The notes under the pieces are model-generated. The model made no database searches. It was not told where the DNA came from and was given only the letters and a program-made list of their open reading frames with translations. Below, piece after piece: positions 8,690 through 16,123 of a DNA stretch of 64,000 nt. Every line of letters starts with the position of its first letter. Position 1 is the stretch's first letter. A program made the position numbers and the translations under genes. The stretch comes from JADCCX01 sp031373545 (GTDB lineage Bacteria; Pseudomonadota; Alphaproteobacteria; Rhizobiales; Beijerinckiaceae): assembly GCA_031373545.1 (NCBI GenBank), contig JANMMT010000216.1, positions 1 to 64,000 on the forward strand, given 5' to 3'.

Positions 8690-10270
8690 TTACTCCGCCG
8701 CTGCCGCAATGGGCTCTGGCGGAGTCCATTTCAGCACGGGTGCGCGGGCGGCGCGGGTTTCATCCAGCCTGCGGCGCGGGGCATGGAACGGCGCATTGGT
8801 GAAGCGCTCCGTCTCGCCGCGCTTGGCCGCCATGGACAAATCCCTCAATGTGGCGATGAACAGGTCGAGTGCCGCGCGGCTTTCGCTCTCCGTCGGCTCC
8901 ACCAGCATCGCCCCGTGCACCACCAGCGGGAAATACATGGTCATGGGGTGATAGCCCTCGTCGATCATGGCTTTGGCAAAATCGAGCGTGGTGACGCCTG
9001 TGTCCTTCAGCCAGCTGTCATCGAACAGCGCCTCGTGCATGCAGGGCTGATCGCCGAACGGCTGGCTCATCAAATCCTGCAAACCAACGCGGATGTAGTT
9101 GGCGTTCATGACCGCATCTTCGGACGCCTGCATGATGCCATCAGCCCCGTGGCTGAGCATGTAAGAGAGTGCACGCACGAACATGCCCATCTGGCCATGA
9201 AACGCCGTCATGCGGCCAAAGGGCTTGATGCCTTTGCCCGCGCTTTTCTCATGCTCGACCAGCACGGCTTTCGCACCATCGAAGCGGATGAACGGCACGG
9301 GTGCATAAGGGGCCAAGCGATCCGACAGCACCACCGGACCCGAGCCCGGACCACCGCCGCCGTGAGGGGTCGAGAAGGTCTTGTGCAGGTTAATGTGCAT
9401 GGCATCCACACCCAGATCACCGGGACGCACCTTGCCCGCAATGGCGTTGTAATTGGCGCCGTCGCAGTAGAAATAGGCGCCCGCCTCATGCAGCGCGGCG
9501 GCAATCTCGATGATCTGCTTTTCAAACAGGCCGCAGGTGTTGGGGTTGGTCAGCATGATGGCCGCCACATCCGGGCCGAGCAGCTTCTTCACCTCGTCCA
9601 CATGCACGGTGCCGTCGGCATCGGCGGGCACGGTCTTCACCGTGAAGCCGATGGCCGCCGCCGTGGCGGGGTTGGTGCCGTGGGCGGATTCCGGACACAG
9701 CACAACGGTGCGGGTCTTGCCCTCGCCCTTGGCCGCGATGGCCGCCTTGATCGCCATCATGCCGCACAGCTCTCCGTGCGCGCCTGCCTTGGGGCTCATT
9801 GAAACCGCGCCCATGCCCGTGAGGGTTTTAAGCCAATGGGCGAGCTGGTCGATCATGGTCAGCGCGCCCTGCACGGTGGAGACAGGTTGGAGCGGGTGAA
9901 TATCCGCAAAGCCGGGCAGGCGCGCCATGCGCTCATTGAGGCGCGGGTTGTGCTTCATGGTGCAGGAACCCAAGGAAAACAGCCCCGTGTCGATGCCGTA
10001 ATTCTTCTGGCTCAGGCGCACAAAGTGGCGCATCGTTTCAGGCTCCGACAGCGCGGGAATGCCGATGGGCGCGCGGCGCGCGTGCGTGCCGAGGCGGCTT
10101 TTCACGGGCTTGGGCGCAGGCAAATCCACGCCCGTGATGTCATAGCGGCCTGTCTCAAAGGACAGCGCCTCCTCGATCATCAGGCCTTTGTTGCCTGTGA
10201 AGGTGCGATGCGCGTGCGCGTTGGCATTCGCAGCGGCGGGGGTGGTGGGGCGGCCTTGGTTGTTCAGCAT
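8690..10270 (-). CDS. gcvPB: Glycine dehydrogenase (decarboxylating) subunit 2
   Basis: GcvPB is the pyridoxal-phosphate-bearing half of the split P-protein: it decarboxylates glycine and passes the aminomethyl group to the lipoyl arm of GcvH. The protein is 526 residues, as usual. The PLP lysine is in NLHKTFSTPHGGGGPGSG (Lys297 by my count), and TYGIDTGLFSLGSCTMK-like text (NYGIDTGLFSLGSCTMKHNP) marks the N-terminal half. I take the ATG at 10270; a TTG at 10291 that overlaps the gcvPA stop is an alternative adding seven residues. It works as a heterotetramer with GcvPA, encoded immediately upstream, and is followed after two bases by the amidohydrolase gene. Confidence 0.96.
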   Translation of the reverse strand: MLNNQGRPTTPAAANANAHAHRTFTGNKGLMIEEALSFETGRYDITGVDLPAPKPVKSRLGTHARRAPIGIPALSEPETMRHFVRLSQKNYGIDTGLFSLGSCTMKHNPRLNERMARLPGFADIHPLQPVSTVQGALTMIDQLAHWLKTLTGMGAVSMSPKAGAHGELCGMMAIKAAIAAKGEGKTRTVVLCPESAHGTNPATAAAIGFTVKTVPADADGTVHVDEVKKLLGPDVAAIMLTNPNTCGLFEKQIIEIAAALHEAGAYFYCDGANYNAIAGKVRPGDLGVDAMHINLHKTFSTPHGGGGPGSGPVVLSDRLAPYAPVPFIRFDGAKAVLVEHEKSAGKGIKPFGRMTAFHGQMGMFVRALSYMLSHGADGIMQASEDAVMNANYIRVGLQDLMSQPFGDQPCMHEALFDDSWLKDTGVTTLDFAKAMIDEGYHPMTMYFPLVVHGAMLVEPTESESRAALDLFIATLRDLSMAAKRGETERFTNAPFHAPRRRLDETRAARAPVLKWTPPEPIAAAAE

Positions 10271-10287
10271 GGTTTTGACTTTCCCGT

Positions 10288-11631
10288 TCAAATCGAAGTG
10301 CGAAGCGCAGTCACAAACGCGGCGCGATCCACATCCGTGTTCACTTCCGTGTTCGCCACGATCAGCAGGTTTTTCACCGCCTTCTCAGCCGGCAACAACC
10401 GCGACACGGGCACACCCGCAAGCACGCCCTTTTTTGCCATTTTCTCGACCACCTTGGCGGCATCACTCGGCAGTTCCAGCGTGAACTCGTTGAAGAACGT
10501 GTCGTTCAGCACCTTCACGCCGGGCACGCTGGCCAGCATATCCGCCAGAGTCACGGCGTTGGCATGGTTGATCTGGGCAAGCTGGCGCAACCCCTTCTCG
10601 CCCAGCAGCGTCATGTGGATGGTGAAGGCGAGGCAGCACAGGCCCGAATTGGTGCAGATGTTGCTGGTCGCCTTGTCGCGGCGGATGTGCTGCTCGCGGG
10701 TCGACAGCGTCAGCACGAAACCGCGGCGGCCTTCGGCATCAACCGTCTCGCCCGACAAGCGGCCCGGCATCTGACGCACATATTTGGTGCGGCTGGCGAA
10801 GAGGCCGATGTACGGTCCGCCAAAGTTGAGGCTGTTGCCGATGCTCTGGCCCTCGCCCACCACGATGTCTGCGCCCTGAGCACCCGGTGGCTCGATAAGG
10901 CCCAAACTCACCGCCTCCGTGAAGACGGCGATGAGCAGCGCGCCATGGGCGTGGCAGGCGCGGGCGATGGGCGCGAGATCCCGCAGGTTGCCGAAGACAT
11001 CGGGCGATTGCACAACGACGCAGGAGGTGTCGGCGTCAATGCTGGCGATGATGTCCTCGCTGGCCAGCACATCCGTTGGCAGGGCATGCACCTGATCGCT
11101 CGACATCTTGGAAAGCGTCTTGACCACCTCGGCGTAGTGGGGGTGCAAGCCGCCCGACAGCACGGCCTTGCCGCGCTTGGTGATGCGGTGCGCCATCAGC
11201 ACCGCCTCGCCCGTGGAGGTGGACCCGTCATACATCGAGGCATTGGCCACATCCATACCGGTGAGGTTCGCCACCTGGGTCTGGAACTCGAAGAGATACT
11301 GCGTGGTGCCCTGCGCAATTTCAGGCTGATACGGCGTGTAGGAGGTCAGAAACTCCGAGCGCTGAATCAAGTGATCCACGGTTGCCGGCACATGGTGCTT
11401 GTAAGCCCCCGCGCCCACGAAAAACGGGCCCGCGCCCGCCGCGCGGTTCTGCGCCGCCAGCGCGCCCAGTTCACGCTCCACTTCAAGCTCGCCCGCATGC
11501 GATGGCAGGTCGACAGGTTCAGCGAGGATCATGCCGCCCGGCACATTGGCAAACAAGGCGTTGATATCCTTGACGCCAATGCGGGCGAGCATGGAGGCGC
11601 GGTCTTCAGGGGTATGGGGCAGATAGCGCAT
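10288..11631 (-). CDS. gcvPA: Glycine dehydrogenase (decarboxylating) subunit 1
   Basis: GcvPA is the other half of the split P-protein of the glycine cleavage system, 447 residues long, matching the family. The N-terminus MRYLPHTPEDRASML is diagnostic for the split type, followed by FLTSYTPYQPEIAQGTTQ and VVGEGQSIGNSLNFGGP. It lacks the PLP lysine, which is in GcvPB. It lies between gcvH (41 bases upstream) and gcvPB (stop and next start 17 bases apart, or overlapping if the TTG is used). The whole operon is expected to be switched by glycine through the leader riboswitch. Confidence 0.96.
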   Translation of the reverse strand: MRYLPHTPEDRASMLARIGVKDINALFANVPGGMILAEPVDLPSHAGELEVERELGALAAQNRAAGAGPFFVGAGAYKHHVPATVDHLIQRSEFLTSYTPYQPEIAQGTTQYLFEFQTQVANLTGMDVANASMYDGSTSTGEAVLMAHRITKRGKAVLSGGLHPHYAEVVKTLSKMSSDQVHALPTDVLASEDIIASIDADTSCVVVQSPDVFGNLRDLAPIARACHAHGALLIAVFTEAVSLGLIEPPGAQGADIVVGEGQSIGNSLNFGGPYIGLFASRTKYVRQMPGRLSGETVDAEGRRGFVLTLSTREQHIRRDKATSNICTNSGLCCLAFTIHMTLLGEKGLRQLAQINHANAVTLADMLASVPGVKVLNDTFFNEFTLELPSDAAKVVEKMAKKGVLAGVPVSRLLPAEKAVKNLLIVANTEVNTDVDRAAFVTALRTSI

Positions 11632-11672
11632 GGGGTGGCTCCTTGACCTTCCGCAAGAGAAGGGAAAACAAT

Positions 11673-12047
11673 TCAGCTGATGGTCTTCAGATAATCCTGA
11701 TACTGCTGCTCGCTCATCAGGCCCTCCAGTTCTTCCTTGTTGGCAAGCTTGACTCGCATGAACCAGCCGTTGCCGGCGGGGTCTTCGTTCACGGTGCTGG
11801 GCGCGCCTTCCAGCGCGGTGTTGGTGTCCACCACCTCGCCCGTGACGGGGGCATAGACCTCGGAGGCGGCCTTGACGCTCTCGACCACGGCGGCCTCGCC
11901 GCCTTTGGACAAGGCCTTGCCCTTGGCGGGCAGTTCCACAAACACGACATCACCCAGTTGCTGCTGCGCATAGTCGGTGATGCCGACCGTGCCGACGTCG
12001 CCATCCACGCGAATCCACTCGTGGTCCTTGGTATAATGGGTTGTCAT
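11673..12047 (-). CDS. gcvH: Glycine cleavage system H protein
   Basis: GcvH is the small lipoylated carrier that shuttles the aminomethyl group between the P- and T-proteins. The 124-residue product has the full pattern: HEWIRVDGDVGTVGITDYAQ at the start, the lipoylation site ESVKAAS with Lys59, and the GNGWFMRVKL closing strand. It starts ten bases after the gcvT stop with GGAG as ribosome site, so it is co-transcribed and probably translationally coupled with gcvT. Lipoylation enzymes are not in this window. Confidence 0.97.
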   Translation of the reverse strand: MTTHYTKDHEWIRVDGDVGTVGITDYAQQQLGDVVFVELPAKGKALSKGGEAAVVESVKAASEVYAPVTGEVVDTNTALEGAPSTVNEDPAGNGWFMRVKLANKEELEGLMSEQQYQDYLKTIS

Positions 12048-12057
12048 GGGGGGCTCC

Positions 12058-13212
12058 TCAGACGTGTGGTGCGCGGTAAAAGCGGTTGGGGACGAAGGGC
12101 AATTTCACGACGCGGGCCGGCAGTTCCCTGCCGCGTACATTCAAGGCAAGCGGCGTGCCGGGTGCAGCGCAAGTGGCTTCCACGTAACCCATCGCCACAG
12201 GGCCGCCGGATGTGGGGCCAAAACCGCCGGAGGTGACGAGCCCAACCTTGCGCCCCTCATGTAAGATTTCCGTGCCTTCGCGGGCGGGCTGGCGGCCTTC
12301 GGGCAGGATACCCACGCGTCTGCGCGATGGGCCGTCTGTCAACTCACGCTGCACGCGGGCATGGCCGGGAAAACCGCCCTCTTCGCGCCGCCGCTTCTGG
12401 ATGGACCAGCCAAGGCCCGCTTCAATGGGCGATGTCGTGGTGTCGATGTCATGGCCATAGAGACAGAGGCCTGCCTCGAGGCGCAGCGAATCGCGCGCGC
12501 CCAAGCCTATCGCCTTCACGCGGTCATCGGCCAGCAGCGCGCCCCAGAGCCGTCCGGCCTCGTCGTTGATGACAGAAATCTCGTATCCATCTTCGCCGGT
12601 GTAGCCGGACCGCGAGACCGAACAGGGCACGCCCGCGATCATCACATCCATGTTGCTCATGAAGGGCATGATCGCCACGCCGGGTGCGAGTTCCGCCAGC
12701 ACAGCAGCCGCTTCCGGCCCCTGCAAGGCGAGCAGCGCACGGTCATCACGGCGTTTGAGCGCCACGCCTGCGGGCAGATGGGCCGTCATATGGGCGTAAT
12801 CCTGTTCCTTGCAGCCCGCGTTGACCACCAGCATCAGCGCACCGGCATTGGCGGGGTCCGCGTGGCGCGTGACCATGAGGTCATCGAGAATCCCGCCCTC
12901 GGCATTGAGAAATTGCGTGTAGCGCTGCTGACCGGGCTGAAGCCCCAGAATATCCGCCGGAACCAGGGTTTCCAGTGCGCGGCAGGCGCTTTCATGCGAA
13001 CCATCGAGCGCAATGACGAAGCACTGCCCCATGTGCGAGACATCGAACAGGCCGGCATGAGTGCGTGTCCAGATGTGTTCCGACATGATGCCGAGTGGAT
13101 ACTGCACGGGCATGTCATAGCCCGCGAAGGGAACCATGCGGGCACCCGATGCTACATGGGCGCCATGCAGCGCTGTTTTCAATACAGGTTGATCGGAGGC
13201 CAATTCGGCCAT
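12058..13212 (-). CDS. gcvT: Glycine cleavage system T protein (aminomethyltransferase)
   Basis: GcvT transfers the one-carbon unit from the lipoyl arm of GcvH to tetrahydrofolate, giving 5,10-methylene-THF and ammonia. The 384-residue protein shows MVPFAGYDMPVQYP near 27-40, the FDVSHMGQ motif, SRSGYTGEDGYEI in the middle and LGARDSLRLEAGLCLYGHD with the substrate-binding residues. It is the first gene of the operon gcvT-gcvH-gcvPA-gcvPB-amidohydrolase. A tandem glycine aptamer lies 56 to 303 bases upstream of its ATG, so its expression should rise with glycine. Confidence 0.97.
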   Translation of the reverse strand: MAELASDQPVLKTALHGAHVASGARMVPFAGYDMPVQYPLGIMSEHIWTRTHAGLFDVSHMGQCFVIALDGSHESACRALETLVPADILGLQPGQQRYTQFLNAEGGILDDLMVTRHADPANAGALMLVVNAGCKEQDYAHMTAHLPAGVALKRRDDRALLALQGPEAAAVLAELAPGVAIMPFMSNMDVMIAGVPCSVSRSGYTGEDGYEISVINDEAGRLWGALLADDRVKAIGLGARDSLRLEAGLCLYGHDIDTTTSPIEAGLGWSIQKRRREEGGFPGHARVQRELTDGPSRRRVGILPEGRQPAREGTEILHEGRKVGLVTSGGFGPTSGGPVAMGYVEATCAAPGTPLALNVRGRELPARVVKLPFVPNRFYRAPHV

Positions 13213-13267
13213 GGGTCACCACCAGAACACGAGAAAGCGCGGCCGTACGGAGAAATTCTCCGTGCAA

Positions 13268-13515
13268 CGCCCCCTCTGTCGGGTGGACCTGAGAGATTTC
13301 ACGGGCGGCCTTGCGGTGCCACGCTTACTCCGTCGGTGAGAGGCTCCGCCTGATGCAGACCTCTGCTTTCCAGAGTGACAGGAACCGCACTGCAGCCTTG
13401 TGAGGCTGCCATGCGATCGACCCTGCGGTCCATGGGCCTGAGCGTTTCCGGGGCGGTTGCGCCTTCGGCGGCCGGATAACTGACACCGTCACATATCCGA
13501 CACTCTCCCGCAGGG
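13268..13515 (-). promoter_or_regulatory. Tandem glycine riboswitch upstream of gcvT
   Basis: Read on the minus strand, this leader shows two consecutive glycine aptamers. The first opens with GCGGGAGAGTG (around 13512-13502), carries CCGCCGAAGGCGCAACC near 13473-13457 and closes near CGCTCAGGCCC. The linker then has ACTCTGGAAAGCAGAGG near 13377-13361. The second carries ACCGACGGAGTAAGCG near 13339-13324 and ends with ATCTCTCAGGTCC and CCGACAGAGGGG (about 13296-13269). These blocks are the conserved core of the gcvT element; glycine binding normally turns on expression of the cleavage system. The aptamer ends 56 bases before the gcvT start, leaving a short expression platform. I do not see a classic terminator, so control of translation initiation is more likely. 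Confidence 0.93.
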
Positions 13516-13521
13516 GACTGT

Positions 13522-13539
13522 CTATCTGATCTCAGATAG
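13522..13539. promoter_or_regulatory. Perfect inverted repeat just 5' of the glycine riboswitch
   Basis: The arms CTATCTGA and TCAGATAG are perfectly complementary around a two-base centre. The element sits a few bases before the first conserved aptamer base on the minus strand, where the promoter or the first transcribed bases should be. It could be an operator for a transcription factor acting in addition to the riboswitch, or a short 5' hairpin of the leader. No known consensus is matched by eye. Confidence 0.4.
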
Positions 13540-13588
13540 CGGGCGATGACCGCCAGTCAATGCGGCGATTGCGCAATTCAGATGTATT

Positions 13589-14230
13589 TTAGCGTCTCTT
13601 GCGGCGATCCTGGCGCTGGGCTTGCGCGCCGGTGGGATCAAGGCCGACGTAGATGTCGTACTCGTCGCCCGGATCATACTGTGTGATCGGCACGGTGATG
13701 GTCTCTTCGACGATGGAAAAATCGGTCTGTGTATCGGAAGCCGGCACAGAGACCGCGACCTGCACGAACCGCTGGGCCACGATATCCTTGCGCCGCTTCA
13801 CGACGACACGCACGGGAACGGAGTAGTTCCCGGCCTTACCGTTGGGACCGAGCAGCAATCGCCCTTCGATGCCGATGCGCAGACGCATCTGGTTGCCCTG
13901 CGTCACGCATTCGCGTGCCGTGCGCACGATCGAGGCCTGATAGGACACTGCGGAAGCCGCCTCTCCGCTGCCCCGGCCACGGTAGCCTGCGGCACCTTCG
14001 AGAATATCAAGCGTGGGACAGCCCAGATCGCGCTCGTCGTCGGGCTTCTGGCTCGGCGGCACCGTTGGCCCGCCGTAAAGTGCGAAGTTGCGCAGGGTTG
14101 CGCCGGCGCCTGTCTGCTGCGCCGGGTCTGCTACCGGAGCGGAGGGACTGCCTCCCAGACCGGGAATGCCACCGCTGCACCCGCTCAGAGCCAGGGCGCC
14201 GAAAACCACCAAAGAAAATGCCAAACGCAT
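13589..14230 (-). CDS. Predicted lipoprotein, unknown function
   Basis: The 213-residue product has a signal peptide with a clear lipobox (ALALSGCSGG, Cys18 with the chosen start), so it should be a lipid-anchored envelope protein. A Gly/Pro/Ser-rich linker follows, then a beta-rich domain with LGCPTLDILEGAAGYR, RLRIGIEGRLLLGP, a PVRVVVKRRKD strand and the ending TVPITQYDPGDEYDIYVGLD. I do not recognise a named family, although similar hypotheticals occur in Hyphomicrobiales. The ATG at 14230 gives a textbook signal peptide; ATG 14260 is an alternative adding ten residues. The upstream IalB-family gene ends 98 bases before this start on the same strand, so the two may form an operon. The C-terminus is very basic (QRQDRRKRR). 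Confidence 0.8.
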   Translation of the reverse strand: MRLAFSLVVFGALALSGCSGGIPGLGGSPSAPVADPAQQTGAGATLRNFALYGGPTVPPSQKPDDERDLGCPTLDILEGAAGYRGRGSGEAASAVSYQASIVRTARECVTQGNQMRLRIGIEGRLLLGPNGKAGNYSVPVRVVVKRRKDIVAQRFVQVAVSVPASDTQTDFSIVEETITVPITQYDPGDEYDIYVGLDPTGAQAQRQDRRKRR

Positions 14231-14328
14231 GGGAACCCGTGAGACTGACCGCAAAACCATAACCTGTTTCAAAACCTTCTGCCACGAATGCGCGGCAAAC
14301 GCCAATGTGCGGCATCTGCCGCGCTTGC

Positions 14329-14907
14329 TCATTTCAGCTGCTGCATGCCCCGCTCGATTCCGGCCAGGGACAGCGGCAAGCCGCGCCCTTCATTGGGCTT
14401 GTCGAAGATGATGAAGGTGGCCGAGCGCCCGTTGCGCAGTTCAATGGCCAGCTTGTCGTCGATCTCCACCTCTGCCACGCAGCCCGATGGCACGCATTTG
14501 ACGAAGCCTGTCGAGCCGATGTCCTTGATCACGGGTTTGCCCTGCGCATCCTTTTCGGCCGCGCTTTCGATGCGCAGCCCCAGACCACGCGGCAAGAGCA
14601 CACCCAAGGGTGCGATCACGCGCAGCACAGGCTTGCGGGTCACCGGTTTTCCATCCGTGCCCCCTTCCACGATGCGCAGCACGACAACGACCACATTGAT
14701 GTTCGAATCATTCTCATCCGCCACATTCTGGTAGAGGATGCATTGCTCCTCCTTGCCCTGAGGCTGCTCGCAGCGCAGCTCCCAATCGTTGAAGTTGCCC
14801 TTGAGCACACCCTGCGCGGCCGCAGGCGGCGCGCCCGTCACAAGGCTGGCTGCCGCTGCAAGGGCAGCTGCCTTCACCAGAGCAGGCAATCTCAAAGGGC
14901 TGATCAT
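14329..14907 (-). CDS. IalB-family (invasion-associated locus B) exported protein
   Basis: A 192-residue protein with a Sec signal peptide (Ala-rich core, likely cleavage after PAAAQ near residue 32) and the IalB core: NDWELRCEQPQGKEEQC early, VVVVVLRI strand, PLGVLLPRGLGLRIE, the GFVKCVPSGCVAEVEID block, and ATFIIFDKPNEGRGLPLSL near the end. The four cysteines match the spacing of the family, which suggests disulfides in the periplasm. The Bartonella member was named for a role in red-cell invasion, but relatives are widespread in free-living Hyphomicrobiales and their function is not settled. The start at 14907 was picked for the signal peptide; an earlier in-frame codon at 14955 adds an unlikely tail. 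Divergent from the cox operon. Confidence 0.88.
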   Translation of the reverse strand: MISPLRLPALVKAAALAAAASLVTGAPPAAAQGVLKGNFNDWELRCEQPQGKEEQCILYQNVADENDSNINVVVVVLRIVEGGTDGKPVTRKPVLRVIAPLGVLLPRGLGLRIESAAEKDAQGKPVIKDIGSTGFVKCVPSGCVAEVEIDDKLAIELRNGRSATFIIFDKPNEGRGLPLSLAGIERGMQQLK

Positions 14908-15155
14908 GGTCGAATGTCCTGTCTGGTCCGCGATTCCGGACGTCGCGGGGCGCACAGCTCCCGGTTAGCAGCGCTCACCTGTCAGTCAAGGAACATGGCA
15001 CCAATAGGGCGAGCGTGCATATGACGCATTAGAAAATCAACGAGTTTGTGTTGAAAGGACACGCACACTGTGATGAAAGCCCCTACATTGCTTTCTACAG
15101 CGGCTTGGTTGCGCATCGACGGCTTTGCCAAGCGTCAGACACGAGGGATAATGAC
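14908..15155. other. Divergent intergenic region between ialB-like gene and coxB
   Basis: About 250 bases without a supported gene. It must hold the promoter of the cox operon and that of the IalB-family/lipoprotein pair. The part around 15020-15080 is AT-richer than the surroundings and fits a promoter, but I cannot place -35 and -10 boxes with confidence. An in-frame upstream extension of coxB reads through 15048-15155 but does not look like a coding N-terminus. Confidence 0.5.
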
Positions 15156-16076
15156 ATGCGCCTTGCATGGAATCGACTAAATCTGCGTTCTGGACGTGAC
15201 CTACTGGCCGGGATTGGTCTGCTTGGTGTCTTGGCGCTGCTCCAGCCCGCTGCTGCCCTCGCGCAGCAGGAGCCAGGGCTGGGCCAAGCTGCGCCGTGGC
15301 AAATGACATTGCAGGGATCAGCCTCGGAGATCATGGATTTCGTCACATCCATGCACACGGGACTTTTCATTCTTATCACGGCGATTTCCGTGTTCGTGCT
15401 GGGGCTTCTCATCTGGGTTGCCATCAAGTTCAACGAAAAAGCCAATCCCGTGCCCTCACGCGTGACGCATAACACGACCATCGAGGTGGTGTGGACCCTG
15501 GTGCCGGTGCTGATCCTGCTGGCTGTCGTCATCCCCTCCTTCCGCCTGCTCAAGATGCAGGAGGAATTTCCACCGGCCGACGTCACCATCAAGGTGACCG
15601 GCAAGCAATGGTACTGGAGCGTTGAATACACGAAGGATTCGGGCGGCTTTGGCTTTGATGCCATCATGCTCGACGAAAAGCAGCGCGCCGACGCCATGGC
15701 GAAGGGTGCCAAACCCTACGAAGTGCCGCGTCTGCTGGCCGTGGACAACGAGATCGTGCTGCCCCTGGGCCAGAACATCCGCGTTCAGGTCACGGCTGCC
15801 GATGTCATGCATGCCTTCGCCATGCCATCCCTCGGCGTGAAGCGCGATGCCGTGCCGGGCCGCCTCAACCAGACATGGTTCAAGGCGACGCGCGAAGGCA
15901 TATATTACGGCCAGTGCTCGGAACTGTGCGGCACCAGCCACGCTTTCATGCCGATCGCCATCCGCATCGTCTCGCCCGCCAAATACGCCGAATGGCTTGA
16001 GGGTGCGAAGAAGAAATATGCCTCGACCATCGACGAGAGCCCCGTTCGCACGGCGGCCTCGACGCCATCGAACTGA
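15156..16076 (+). CDS. coxB: Cytochrome c oxidase subunit II
   Basis: Subunit II of the aa3 oxidase accepts electrons from cytochrome c at the dinuclear CuA centre. The 306-residue protein has a signal peptide (cleavage near ALAQQE), two membrane helices (around 60-85 and 100-125), the KVTGKQWYWSVEY stretch with the aromatic electron-entry region, and the CuA motif GQCSELCGTSHAFMP near 252-266 holding the two Cys, Glu, His and Met ligands. The ATG at 15156 gives the normal N-terminus. It opens the operon coxB-coxA-ctaB-small-ctaG-coxC-DUF983-surf1-asparaginase. Confidence 0.97.
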   Translation: MRLAWNRLNLRSGRDLLAGIGLLGVLALLQPAAALAQQEPGLGQAAPWQMTLQGSASEIMDFVTSMHTGLFILITAISVFVLGLLIWVAIKFNEKANPVPSRVTHNTTIEVVWTLVPVLILLAVVIPSFRLLKMQEEFPPADVTIKVTGKQWYWSVEYTKDSGGFGFDAIMLDEKQRADAMAKGAKPYEVPRLLAVDNEIVLPLGQNIRVQVTAADVMHAFAMPSLGVKRDAVPGRLNQTWFKATREGIYYGQCSELCGTSHAFMPIAIRIVSPAKYAEWLEGAKKKYASTIDESPVRTAASTPSN

Positions 16077-16123
16077 ACCAACGCGACCGATCTTTCATTG
16101 CGCCTAAAATGGGGAATATGAGA

